From NCBI GenBank assembly GCA_964412395.1, contig CAYPOY010000163.1, forward strand, positions 1 to 10,800: 10,800 bases of DNA, in the 5' to 3' direction. Positions 1 to 6,606 of the stretch are shown piece after piece; position 1 is the first letter of the stretch, and each line of letters starts with the position of its first letter. A program made the translations under genes and the position numbers. The DNA is from CAYPOY01 sp964412395. GTDB lineage: Bacteria > Chloroflexota > Anaerolineae > B4-G1. The notes under the pieces were generated by a model. That model was not told the DNA's origin. It saw only the letters and a list, made by a program, of their open reading frames with translations, and did not search any database.

Positions 1-67
1 CGGAGGGTGAATTTTGGGGTTGATTTTCCGCCCCTGTTCTGCTTCGAAAACCCCCCCCTCTCCATAC

Positions 68-95
68 TTGGCTTCTGTGTGCGCTGTGGTATAAT
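68..95 (+). promoter_or_regulatory. Upstream sigma70-type promoter of sucCD (P1)
   Basis: A -35-like TTGGCT (68-73) lies 16 bases before a perfect TATAAT (90-95), which is preceded by TGG and so forms an extended -10. Transcription would begin near 102 and give a leader of about 70 bases before the sucC start. The position directly upstream of sucCD, with no other gene between, supports it. It is predicted from sequence only. Confidence 0.65.
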
Positions 96-116
96 CTCGC
101 CCGTTGCTGTAGAATT

Positions 117-145
117 TTGCATTGGAGTGCAGAGTTCTGTAGAAT
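117..145 (+). promoter_or_regulatory. Downstream sigma70-type promoter of sucCD (P2)
   Basis: TTGCAT (117-122) and TAGAAT (140-145) are separated by 17 bases and match the consensus at 4 of 6 and 5 of 6 positions. Transcription would start near 152, only about 20 bases before the sucC start codon, leaving room for the AGGAGG at 159-164. With P1 it would form a tandem pair. It is weaker than P1 because it lacks an extended -10. Confidence 0.45.
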
Positions 146-171
146 TGTATTTTCAGTCAGGAGGCAAGTGC

Positions 172-1323
172 GTGAAATTACACGAGTATCACTCCAAACG
201 GCTCTTCGCCGCACACGGCGTGCCGATCCCGCGTGGTGACGTCGCCACCACAGCCCGGCAGGCACGCCGCATTGCTGAGGAATTGGGGGGATCAGTCGTC
301 GTCAAATCCCAGGTGCTCGTCGGTGGGCGCGGCAAGGCTGGCGGTATCCGTCTGGCCCGGACCCCCGACGAGGCCGAGAAGGTGGCTGGGGAGATCCTGG
401 GGCTGGAGATCAAGGGGTTGCCTGTGCGCAAAGTCCTGTTGGACGAGGCAGCCGACATCCGGCAGGAGATTTATCTGGGTGTCGTCGTGGATCGCGCTGC
501 CCAGCGGCCGGTGATGATGGCCTCGTCCGAAGGTGGTGTGGAGATCGAGGAGGTCGCCCGCACGAACCCCGAGGCGATCAAGAAAGTCTCCATTGATCCC
601 TTCCTGGGCCTGCGCGGTTATCAGACCCTGGCGCTGGCCAAGCGCATCGGGCTGGCAGGCGAGTATGTGCGTGGATTCCACCGCGTTGCCCATGGTCTGT
701 ACGAGGCTTTCCTGGCCTACGATGCCTCGTTGGCCGAGATCAATCCGCTGGTGGTCACCGGTGCCGGCAAACTACTGGCAGTGGATGGCAAGATGGTGCT
801 CGACGACAATGGCCTCTTCCGTCATCCAGACCTGGCGCAGATGCGGGACGTGGACGAGGAGACCTCGGCCGAGCGGGATGCGCGTGAGGCTGGCCTGAGT
901 TACGTCCAACTGGACGGTGAGATCGGCTGTATGGTCAATGGGGCGGGGCTGGCGATGGCGACAATGGACATCGTCAAGCACTTTGGTGGTGCTCCAGCCA
1001 ACTTCCTCGACATCGGCGGTGGGGCCAAAGCCGAGCGGGTGGCGACGGCATTGCGCCTCATCCTGGCGGACCCAAATGTCAAGGCGGTGCTGTTCAACAT
1101 CTTTGGCGGCATCACCCGCTGCGACGAGGTAGCCAAAGGCATCCTGGCTGCCTTCGAGAAGGTCGAGCCCACCGTCCCACTGGTCGCCCGACTGGTGGGG
1201 ACAAACGAGAAAGAGGGACGTGCGATTCTGGATAATTCGGGCTACCGGTTGAGCACTGCGATGACACTGGCTGAGGCGGCGCAGAAGGCAGTGGCCGCTG
1301 CCGGGGGCAGGTTGGCGGTATAG
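172..1323 (+). CDS. sucC: Succinyl-CoA synthetase (ADP/GDP-forming) subunit beta
   Basis: Beta subunit of succinate-CoA ligase. In the TCA cycle it pairs with SucD to convert succinyl-CoA plus NDP and phosphate to succinate, CoA and NTP in the cytoplasm. The GTG at 172 is chosen as start: AGGAGG (159-164) lies 7 bases upstream, and the product then begins VKLHEYHSKRLF, as family members do. A longer frame reaches back to position 7 but runs through the promoters and has no family resemblance. The protein is 383 aa, close to the usual length of about 388. The N-terminal ATP-grasp part carries VVVKSQVLVGGRGKAGGIR (about 42-60). The C-terminal CoA-ligase domain has GEIGCMVNGAGLAMATMD (from about 249) and FNIFGGITRCD (about 308). 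Seven bases separate it from sucD, so the two are surely co-transcribed. Confidence 0.97.
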   Translation: MKLHEYHSKRLFAAHGVPIPRGDVATTARQARRIAEELGGSVVVKSQVLVGGRGKAGGIRLARTPDEAEKVAGEILGLEIKGLPVRKVLLDEAADIRQEIYLGVVVDRAAQRPVMMASSEGGVEIEEVARTNPEAIKKVSIDPFLGLRGYQTLALAKRIGLAGEYVRGFHRVAHGLYEAFLAYDASLAEINPLVVTGAGKLLAVDGKMVLDDNGLFRHPDLAQMRDVDEETSAERDAREAGLSYVQLDGEIGCMVNGAGLAMATMDIVKHFGGAPANFLDIGGGAKAERVATALRLILADPNVKAVLFNIFGGITRCDEVAKGILAAFEKVEPTVPLVARLVGTNEKEGRAILDNSGYRLSTAMTLAEAAQKAVAAAGGRLAV

Positions 1324-1333
1324 GGAGGCAATG

Positions 1334-2203
1334 ATGGCGATTTTGGTTGACAAGAACACGCGGTTGCTCGTGCAGGGCATTACCGGACGTGAGGGCGAGT
1401 TCCACAGCCGACAGATGATCGAATATGGCACGCAGGTCGTGGCGGGCGTCACGCCTGGCAAGGGCGGGCAGCGGGCCTGCGATGGCAGGGTCCCGGTCTT
1501 CGACACCGTCACCGAGGCAGTGGCAGCGACCGAGACCAACACATCTGTCGTCTATGTGCCGGCCCGCTTCGCTGCTGATGCTGTCCTGGAGGCGGCCGAC
1601 GCGGGTATCTCGCTCATCGTTTGCATCACCGAGGGTGTCCCTACACTGGACATGATCCGCCTCTGTGCTTACCTCGATCAGAAGGGAGCGCGGCTGGTGG
1701 GTCCCAACTGTCCCGGGCTCCTCTCTCCTGGTGAGGCGAAGGTCGGCATCATGCCCGGTCACATTGCGATCCCTGGCCCTGTGGGCGTCGTCTCCCGCTC
1801 CGGCACGTTGACCTACGAGGTCGTCTATGCTCTCACTATGCGTGGCATCGGCCAGACCACCTGCATCGGCATCGGTGGCGATCCCATTATAGGCACAACC
1901 TTTATTGACGTGCTGGAGATGTTTGAGGACGATCCGCTGACTGAACAAGTGGTGCTCATTGGTGAAATCGGTGGCACCGACGAGGAGCGGGCGGCGCAGT
2001 TCATCGCCGAGAGGATGACCAAGCCGGTCATTGTCTTTATCGCGGGGCGGACTGCTCCACCGGGCAAACGCATGGGCCACGCCGGGGCCATTATCCAGGG
2101 CGGCACTGGCACCGCTGCGGAGAAAATCGCTGCATTTGAGGCCGTAGGAGTGCGAGTGGCCGAACACCCGGAACAGATTGCCGAGTTAGCAGTTAGCGGT
2201 TAG
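1334..2203 (+). CDS. sucD: Succinyl-CoA synthetase subunit alpha
   Basis: Alpha subunit of succinate-CoA ligase. It binds CoA and carries the phosphohistidine that relays phosphate between succinyl phosphate and the nucleotide on SucC. Two ATGs adjoin (1331 and 1334). I prefer 1334: the GGGAGG at 1323-1328, which overlaps the sucC stop, is then 5 bases away, and the product starts MAILVDKNT like other SucD proteins. The protein is 289 aa, the normal length. Visible motifs are the CoA-binding Rossmann segment with GVTPGKGG, VGPNCPG, SRSGTLTYE, GIGGDPI, and KRMGHAGAII with the active-site histidine at about residue 249. The C-terminal LAVSG and the stop codon are made of 7-bp tandem repeats (2184-2218), so the natural C-terminus may have been altered there. 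It is the second gene of the sucCD operon. Confidence 0.97.
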   Translation: MAILVDKNTRLLVQGITGREGEFHSRQMIEYGTQVVAGVTPGKGGQRACDGRVPVFDTVTEAVAATETNTSVVYVPARFAADAVLEAADAGISLIVCITEGVPTLDMIRLCAYLDQKGARLVGPNCPGLLSPGEAKVGIMPGHIAIPGPVGVVSRSGTLTYEVVYALTMRGIGQTTCIGIGGDPIIGTTFIDVLEMFEDDPLTEQVVLIGEIGGTDEERAAQFIAERMTKPVIVFIAGRTAPPGKRMGHAGAIIQGGTGTAAEKIAAFEAVGVRVAEHPEQIAELAVSG

Positions 2204-2218
2204 CAATCAGCGATTACG
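2184..2218. repeat. Heptanucleotide tandem repeat over the sucD stop codon
   Basis: Consecutive 7-base units AGTTAGC, AGTTAGC, GGTTAGC, AATCAGC and GATTACG decay from left to right. The sucD stop TAG (2201-2203) lies in the third unit. Short heptamer tandem arrays of this kind (STRR) are known from cyanobacteria and some other bacteria. No function can be read from the sequence. Confidence 0.7.
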
Positions 2219-2228
2219 GTGGGGGCGG

Positions 2229-2834
2229 ATGAAGCGAGGTCAGCCTTTCTGGAGCCGATCGGTCATTGGTCATTGGTCATTGGTCATTCTGGCTCTGGCA
2301 CTGGCCCTCGTCGCGGCTGCCCCCTTCCTCACCCGGCCCGGGCTCCCACGCCAGACGGACGCTGAACTTCACGTCTACCGTGCTGCCGAGTTGGGCCACA
2401 CGCTCCGTGCCGGTACCTTCTATCCACGCTGGGCACCTGATCTCTATTTCGGTTACGGATACCCGATCTTTAACTACTACGCCCCGTTGACCTACTACCT
2501 GGCGAACCTGTTCGACTTGCTGCCAGGCGTGGACATCGTAGGCGGGGTCAAGGCCGTGTTTGTCCTTGGGTTCATCGTCGCTTCGCTGGGGGCCTACTTG
2601 CTGGGGCGCGAGCTGTTTGGACCTGCGGCGGGCGTGCTGGCGGCCGCCTCCTTCACTTTCGCCCCTTACATTGTCTTCATTGATCCACACGCCCGGGGTG
2701 TCCTGGCGGAGCATTTCGCGGTCTGCTTGCTCCCGCTGGTCTTTTACAGTTTCCGCCGCCTGGTCGGTGCGGGGGGGCGGCCCCCCCGGGGGCATCCCCC
2801 CCGCCCGCGGGGGGGGGGGGGGGGGGGGGGGGGG
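2229..2834 (+). CDS. GT-C-like membrane glycosyltransferase (PTPS_related), 5' part before frameshift
   Basis: First part of a large integral membrane protein of the 6-pyruvoyl-tetrahydropterin-synthase-related (PTPS_related)/GT-C type. Such proteins probably transfer sugars from polyprenyl-linked donors on the outer face of the membrane; substrate unknown. ATG 2229 follows a weak GGGGGCGG. After a first membrane segment (about residues 17-35) comes an external loop, RQTDAELHVYRAAELG then FYPRWAPDLYFGYGYPIFNYYAPL. The acidic residue after that first segment and the W-APDLYFGYGYP stretch are typical of the family. Further hydrophobic segments follow at about 105-125 and 132-150, and the sense ends at YSFRRLVGAGG. 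The frame stays open to 3065 but loses membrane character after the G run at 2809-2835. The continuation is in another frame (2836-5052). The neighbouring sucCD gives no functional clue. Confidence 0.8.
2261..2288. repeat. Heptanucleotide tandem repeat, four copies of GGTCATT
   Basis: Four perfect head-to-tail copies of GGTCATT sit inside codons 12-20 of the glycosyltransferase-like gene and encode VIGHWSLVI. Because the unit is 7 bases, gain or loss of one copy would shift the reading frame. A shorter match (TCATTGGTCATT) recurs at 10531-10542. Confidence 0.85.
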
Positions 2835-2835
2835 G
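2771..2835. repeat. Low-complexity G/C tract with 27-base G homopolymer
   Basis: This patch is almost only G and C. It has short blocks of G facing blocks of C (2771-2800) that can pair with each other, then an uninterrupted run of 27 G (2809-2835). It coincides with the point where the reading frame of the membrane protein jumps from the 2229 frame to the 2836 frame. The encoded stretch (Gly/Pro/Arg) does not fit the membrane protein around it. I suspect a sequencing or assembly artefact, but a real unstable tract cannot be excluded. Confidence 0.85.
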
Positions 2836-5052
2836 CGGCCGGCGCTGCTGGGGAGCGTTTTGGTGCTGGCGGCGCTCGTGTTCAGCCACAATCTGCTCGG
2901 TCTGGTGATGGCCAGCCTGTTGTTGGCCTACTGGGTATGGGAGGTTGTGTTCGACACAGGGCGTGGCCGGGCAGGGTGGGGGGGGCTGGCGTTTGCCCTG
3001 GCGGCGGCTATCATCGCTTTCTTCTGGCTTCCGGCGCTATTGGAGCGTGGGGCCATCAAGCTTGAGGTCATCGGCCCAGGCCACTTCGACTTTCACGAAC
3101 ACTTCCTCTCGCTGGGTGAATTGCTTGCTCCCTCGCGTGTGCTTGACCTGGGCGCGACGGCTCCGCATTGCCAGTTTAATCTGGGCCTGGCGCAGTGGCT
3201 ATTGGCCCTTCCGGCGCTGGGGGCGCTTCTACGCCGCCGGGCTTCCCCTACACTCCCACACCTTCGCATATCCTTGCTCTACTTCGTCCTGGCTGGCGTT
3301 GGCCTGATCTTTCTGATGCTGCCTGCCTCTGTTGAGATTTGGGAGCATGTCCCTGGCATGTCCTACCTCCAGTTTCCGTGGCGGCTGCTGGGGCCGGCTA
3401 ACTTGATGCTGGCACTGTCTGCTGCGGGCGGTGCAACTCTGTTGCCTGATGGACGGTGGCGTCACCCGGCACTGGCGGTGACCCTGGTTGCCATCCTGGT
3501 GTTGGCGCTGCCGGTGCTCTACCCACCGATGTGGGCGCCTGATTTCGGCTCCACCGCACCTCGGGACATTATCGAGTGGGAGCGGCGTAGCCTGGCGCTC
3601 GGCACGACCTCGACGGGTGACTTCGTACCAGTGGGGGCGGCGCTGGTGCCGATGCATCCTGCGCCAACGCTGATCGAATCCTATTCGCGGCCCGGTCCGG
3701 TGGACCGGGTCAATCGTGCTACTCTGCCCGATGGTGCCAGGGTCGAGGTTGTCGAACACGGGCCGCTCTACGACCACTTTGCAGTCTCCACGCCCAGAAA
3801 GTTTGTCTTGCGCCTGTACACCTTCTACTTCCCCGGCTGGCGGGCAACTGTGGATGGTGAAGAGGTCGAGATCGAGGTAGCCGGCCCTGAGGGGTTCATC
3901 ACACTGTGGGTACCCGAAGGTGAGCACGAAGTGTTGGTACGCTTCGAGGACACGCTGCCCCGCACAGCAGGCTGGGTCATCTCAGCGGTTGGCCTGGCAA
4001 TGCTGATCGTCGCACTGGTGCTGATGCCCACCCCCACACCCACGCACCTCCACGCCTCTACACACTCCCCTCCCCTCTGGTTGGGGGGTGCGCTTCTGCT
4101 ATTCGTGATTCTCAAGAGTGCGGTGATAGACCCGCACGATGATTGGCTGCGCTACACATCGCCGCCTGGCCAGGCGTGGGCCGCCCGGCACGAGCAGCGG
4201 GCCAGTTTTGTGGGCGGTGGTGGGCAGATCGAACTTCTGGGCTACGACCTGCCCCGGCAGCGCGTCCGTTCTGGCGAGACGTTCTCCGTCGTGCTCTACT
4301 GGCACGCCCTGACGCCTTTGGACGCGAATTATCAGTCTTTCGTGCACCTGGCCCGCCCGCTGGATGTCCTGTGGGGTCAGGAGGATCACCTGAACCCAGG
4401 TAGCCTGCCGACGACGCGGTGGCCGTTCGACAAGTACGTGTGGGACGAGTACGAAATCCGTGTCCTGCCGGGGACACCGCCGGGGGAGTACGCGCTCAAC
4501 GTGGGACTCTATTCGGTGGCTGGAGGCTACCGGTTGTGGCGGTGCGACGAGGATGGGCGGGACAGCATCGTGATCGCCTCAGTTGAGGTTGAGCGCCCGC
4601 GCCGCCAGCCCAGGCCGGCCGAGCTGGACATGACGCGCGAGGTAACAGCGACATTCCCGGAGGGCGGCGTAACACTCCTGGGGTGCGCTCAGCCTGGTCA
4701 GGCGACATTGCCAGGTGCATGGCCCATCACGCTCTTCTGGCGTGCCGATCGCGACCACCCGGCTGCACATACCCGTGACCTGGTGCTGCTGGATGCCGAG
4801 GGGCAGGAGGCGTGGCGGCTTTCGGGAGCCCCGGTGGGTGGCATCCATCCCTTCGAGGCGTGGCAGGCCAGCGAGGTCGTGCGCGACCCGATCCTGTTTG
4901 TCTCGGCGCAACCGGTGAATCTGGAAGCGGGTATATACCGCTTTGGCGTGACGGTGAGTGTAGACGGGTCTCTGAGCTCCACGGGGGCAAGTGATGGATT
5001 TGTGCCCCTGGGTACTGTAGAGTTCCTCGTGGAGGAGAAAGCGGGTGGGTGA
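2836..5052 (+). CDS. GT-C-like membrane glycosyltransferase (PTPS_related), 3' part after frameshift
   Basis: Continuation of the gene that begins at 2229; about 738 codons from RPALLGSVLVLAALVFSHN to the TGA at 5050-5052. It has no start signal of its own. It shows several hydrophobic segments: ALLGSVLVLAALVFSHNL, GLAFALAAAIIAFFWL, AQWLLALPALGALL, LLYFVLAGVGLIFLML and VTLVAILVLALPVLY. An outside beta-rich segment follows (FVLRLYTFYFPGWRATVDGE, as in YfhO-like proteins), then two more membrane helices. The tail holds two similar beta-sandwich-like modules (about 4220-4590 and 4640-5040), each opening with a LLGY/LLGC plus LYWHA/LFWRAD pattern. Such tails are known from Chloroflexota membrane glycosyltransferases. 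Joined with the first part the product would be about 940 aa. It ends convergently 39 bases from the S1-domain gene. Confidence 0.8.
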   Translation, partial: RPALLGSVLVLAALVFSHNLLGLVMASLLLAYWVWEVVFDTGRGRAGWGGLAFALAAAIIAFFWLPALLERGAIKLEVIGPGHFDFHEHFLSLGELLAPSRVLDLGATAPHCQFNLGLAQWLLALPALGALLRRRASPTLPHLRISLLYFVLAGVGLIFLMLPASVEIWEHVPGMSYLQFPWRLLGPANLMLALSAAGGATLLPDGRWRHPALAVTLVAILVLALPVLYPPMWAPDFGSTAPRDIIEWERRSLALGTTSTGDFVPVGAALVPMHPAPTLIESYSRPGPVDRVNRATLPDGARVEVVEHGPLYDHFAVSTPRKFVLRLYTFYFPGWRATVDGEEVEIEVAGPEGFITLWVPEGEHEVLVRFEDTLPRTAGWVISAVGLAMLIVALVLMPTPTPTHLHASTHSPPLWLGGALLLFVILKSAVIDPHDDWLRYTSPPGQAWAARHEQRASFVGGGGQIELLGYDLPRQRVRSGETFSVVLYWHALTPLDANYQSFVHLARPLDVLWGQEDHLNPGSLPTTRWPFDKYVWDEYEIRVLPGTPPGEYALNVGLYSVAGGYRLWRCDEDGRDSIVIASVEVERPRRQPRPAELDMTREVTATFPEGGVTLLGCAQPGQATLPGAWPITLFWRADRDHPAAHTRDLVLLDAEGQEAWRLSGAPVGGIHPFEAWQASEVVRDPILFVSAQPVNLEAGIYRFGVTVSVDGSLSSTGASDGFVPLGTVEFLVEEKAGG

Positions 5053-5112
5053 CCAGGGTAGATTGGGGTAGTGGTCACCTCTCGAAGCGCGTTAACGCTT
5101 CGAATGCTTTTT
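5048..5112. terminator. Possible terminator hairpins between convergent genes
   Basis: Two inverted repeats lie where the + strand glycosyltransferase gene meets the - strand S1 gene. The first is GGTGACCA (5048-5055) with TGGTCACC (5072-5079), 8 bp with a 16-base loop. The second is CGAAGCG (5083-5089) with CGCTTCG (5096-5102), 7 bp with a 6-base loop, followed five bases later by TTTTT (5108-5112) on the + strand. The second resembles an intrinsic terminator for the + strand gene, although its T run is short and set back. It overlaps the last codons of the S1 gene. Confidence 0.45.
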
Positions 5113-5799
5113 GAGGGTGCGTGCCAGAATGTCTTCCCGTTCAGAGAGATCAGGCCGCCGGCGCTTCCCGTAGCGACGTCTCTGTTCCTGCCGTTGAGTC
5201 TGAGCACGTTGGAGTGCCATCTCCATCGACGTCTTGGCAGGGTCCTCTTCTTCAGGATTATCCTCTATTTCAGGCGTGATGCCCATCATTGTCAGGTCAA
5301 TACGTCGCCGCCGCCGGTCGAATTTGAGGATACGTACTTCTATCTCTTCGCCCATCCGCACCAGTTCCGACGGGTGACGGACGTAGCCAGCGGACATTTC
5401 CCGGACGTGTAACAGGCCGGGGCGCTCAGCGCCGATGTCAACGAAAACGCCGTAGGGTTCCATCCGTGTCACGGTACCGGTGTAAATCCGCCCCTCCGCC
5501 AACTCGTGCCAATCCACCCTGGGCGGCTCGATCATCGTCAGGCCAATGCGGCCTTTTTCCGAGTTCACCTTGGCGACCCATACAGTCACGCTATCTCCTG
5601 GCTGAACCACATCGGTCACGCGGTTGACGTGCTCGGGGGAAAGTTGGGAAATGTGTACCAGTCCAGCGTATTCGAGGCCAATGTCCACCACCGCGCCATA
5701 CAATTGCGTCTCCTTGACGGTGCCTTGCAGGCGCATCTTAGGTTGCAGGTCGCTGATAGAGCGGGGCTGTGTCTGTGCTAGTTCTTTTTCCGTCATCAT
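5092..5799 (-). CDS. RNA-binding protein with two S1 domains
   Basis: Cytoplasmic RNA-binding protein of 235 aa. Two S1 (OB-fold) domains are clear: about 21-90 (MRLQGTVKETQLYGAVVDIG, then AGLVHISQLS) and about 102-171 (GRIYTGTVTRMEPYGVFVDIG, then PGLLHVREMS). An acidic stretch (EIEDNPEEED) and a very basic tail (QRRRYGKRRR, LKKHSKR) follow. Proteins of this build resemble ribosomal protein S1 fragments and the Bacillus YabR/general stress 13 type; a role in translation or RNA turnover is likely but unproven. The frame extends to a GTG at 5859, but the promoter -10 box is at 5863-5868, so that codon would not be transcribed. I therefore start at the ATG pair 5799/5796, about 57 bases into the mRNA. 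The ribosome site is poor: AAGGA, 14 bases upstream. Confidence 0.9.
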   Translation of the reverse strand: MMTEKELAQTQPRSISDLQPKMRLQGTVKETQLYGAVVDIGLEYAGLVHISQLSPEHVNRVTDVVQPGDSVTVWVAKVNSEKGRIGLTMIEPPRVDWHELAEGRIYTGTVTRMEPYGVFVDIGAERPGLLHVREMSAGYVRHPSELVRMGEEIEVRILKFDRRRRRIDLTMMGITPEIEDNPEEEDPAKTSMEMALQRAQTQRQEQRRRYGKRRRPDLSEREDILARTLKKHSKR

Positions 5800-5862
5800 A
5801 AATTCTTCTGCTGTCCTTTCTTTTGCTTGTTCTACCCTCTCGCAGGTTACAATCCTCACGGC

Positions 5863-5890
5863 ATTATAGCCCAGGATTGGGGAGTGTCAA
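5863..5890 (-). promoter_or_regulatory. Near-consensus sigma70-type promoter of the S1 gene
   Basis: On the - strand a perfect TTGACA (5890-5885) stands 16 bases before a perfect TATAAT (5868-5863). Transcription would start near 5856. This promoter makes the S1 gene independent of the peptidase-smpB operon upstream. It also decides the start codon: the GTG at 5859 lies before the expected transcript start. Confidence 0.85.
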
Positions 5891-6022
5891 GTCTGGTTTC
5901 ATCTCTTCGCATAGTCATTAGGTCACGTCCCAGAACCCACACACTCTCCCTGAGCCAAAAAATGGGCTATGCGAAAAAACGCATTGCGGCAAAAATGACA
6001 CGTTGGCCTTCGCAAGCTCCTG

Positions 6023-6091
6023 GCCCCCGTCTCGGGGGCAGGGGCGGGTTCGCGGGGCAAATCTCGCCTGAGACGCCCCCGAGACGGGGGC
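6023..6091. repeat. 17-bp perfect inverted repeat with self-complementary arms
   Basis: GCCCCCGTCTCGGGGGC (6023-6039) is the exact reverse complement of the sequence at 6075-6091. Each arm is also a 7-bp hairpin with a 3-base loop (TCT or AGA). The DNA or RNA can thus form either two small hairpins or one long stem with a 35-base loop. It lies downstream of smpB on the - strand, but no T run follows, so it is not a standard intrinsic terminator. It may be a dispersed repeat. Confidence 0.85.
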
Positions 6092-6126
6092 TTCGAGCGA
6101 GGGCTCGGTCGGGAGACCTTCGCCCA

Positions 6127-6606
6127 TCAGTCTGAGTAGCCGGCAGGGCGCCCGCCATGTTCCTTCAATGCGCGGTTCATCTCCCGTTGAGCGTCCCTCT
6201 TGGCGATGGCCTGACGCTTGTCGTATTTGCGTTTACCCCGCGCCAGCGCAATCTCGATCTTAGCCAGGCCATCCTTCAGGTACAGCCGTAGAGGCACGAT
6301 GGTATACCCACGCTCCTGGACACGGGAGGTAAGGCGGTTGATCTCCCGGCGATGAAGCAGCAGTTTGCGCGGACGGCACGGCTCGTGGCTGTACCTCCCC
6401 GAGGGATCATAAGGCGCGATGTGTACGTCTACTAACCACAACTCCCCATTTCGGGGTTGTACGTATCCTTCTTTCAAACTCACCCGGCCGGCGCGGACGG
6501 ACTTGATCTCCGTACCTGTCAGAACCAGGCCAGCTTCGTACCGATCTTCCAGGCGAAAATCGTGAGCGGCCTTACGGTTGGTGGCGATAACTTTAATGCC
6601 CGACAT
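6127..6606 (-). CDS. smpB: SsrA-binding protein SmpB
   Basis: SmpB binds tmRNA and brings it to ribosomes stalled on broken mRNA (trans-translation). The product has 159 aa, the usual size. It begins MSGIKVIATNRKAAHDF and contains the core GTEIKSVRAGRVSLKEGYV, then HIAPYDPSGRYSHEP and PLRLYLKDG-AKIEIALARGKR. The C-terminal basic tail, KYDKRQAIAKRDAQREM, enters the decoding centre in the known complexes. I start at the ATG at 6606-6604, which shares one base with the stop of the upstream peptidase gene (TGATG), so translation is coupled. An AGGTGAG lies just before it. A GTG one codon earlier is possible. It is the last gene of a three-gene leftward operon. The tmRNA gene is not in this window. 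Confidence 0.97.
   Translation of the reverse strand: MSGIKVIATNRKAAHDFRLEDRYEAGLVLTGTEIKSVRAGRVSLKEGYVQPRNGELWLVDVHIAPYDPSGRYSHEPCRPRKLLLHRREINRLTSRVQERGYTIVPLRLYLKDGLAKIEIALARGKRKYDKRQAIAKRDAQREMNRALKEHGGRPAGYSD

Larger units (their letters stand above)
5800..6126. other. Intergenic region between smpB and the S1 gene
   Basis: No gene is seen here. It holds the S1 gene promoter and leader (5800-5890) and some AT-rich short hairpins, for example ATGCG-AAAAAA-CGCAT at 5969-5984. It also holds a GC-rich inverted repeat (6023-6091) described separately. Frames that cross it on both strands are translations of the repeat and have no family features. I looked for the ends of a tmRNA, given smpB next door, and did not find them. 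Confidence 0.6.

Noticed and set aside
7..171. N-terminal extension of sucC to an upstream start at 7
   Set aside because: The stretch contains two promoters and the ribosome site of the 172 start; its translation has no resemblance to SucC proteins.
772..2167. Long minus-strand frames opposite sucC and sucD
   Set aside because: They are antisense shadows of two certain genes with skewed codon use; no motifs and no start signals.
2560..2835. Start of the 3' glycosyltransferase frame at 2560
   Set aside because: Before the G run this frame reads as Ser/Arg/Trp-rich nonsense over sequence that encodes good membrane segments in the 2229 frame.
5860..6126. tmRNA gene next to smpB
   Set aside because: Neither the conserved 5' end nor a tRNA-like 3' end with T-arm and CCA-type terminus was found.
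5827..6135. Plus-strand frame of about 100 codons in the smpB/S1 gap
   Set aside because: It runs through the S1 promoter and the inverted repeat and is rich in Arg/Gly/Pro; no family features.
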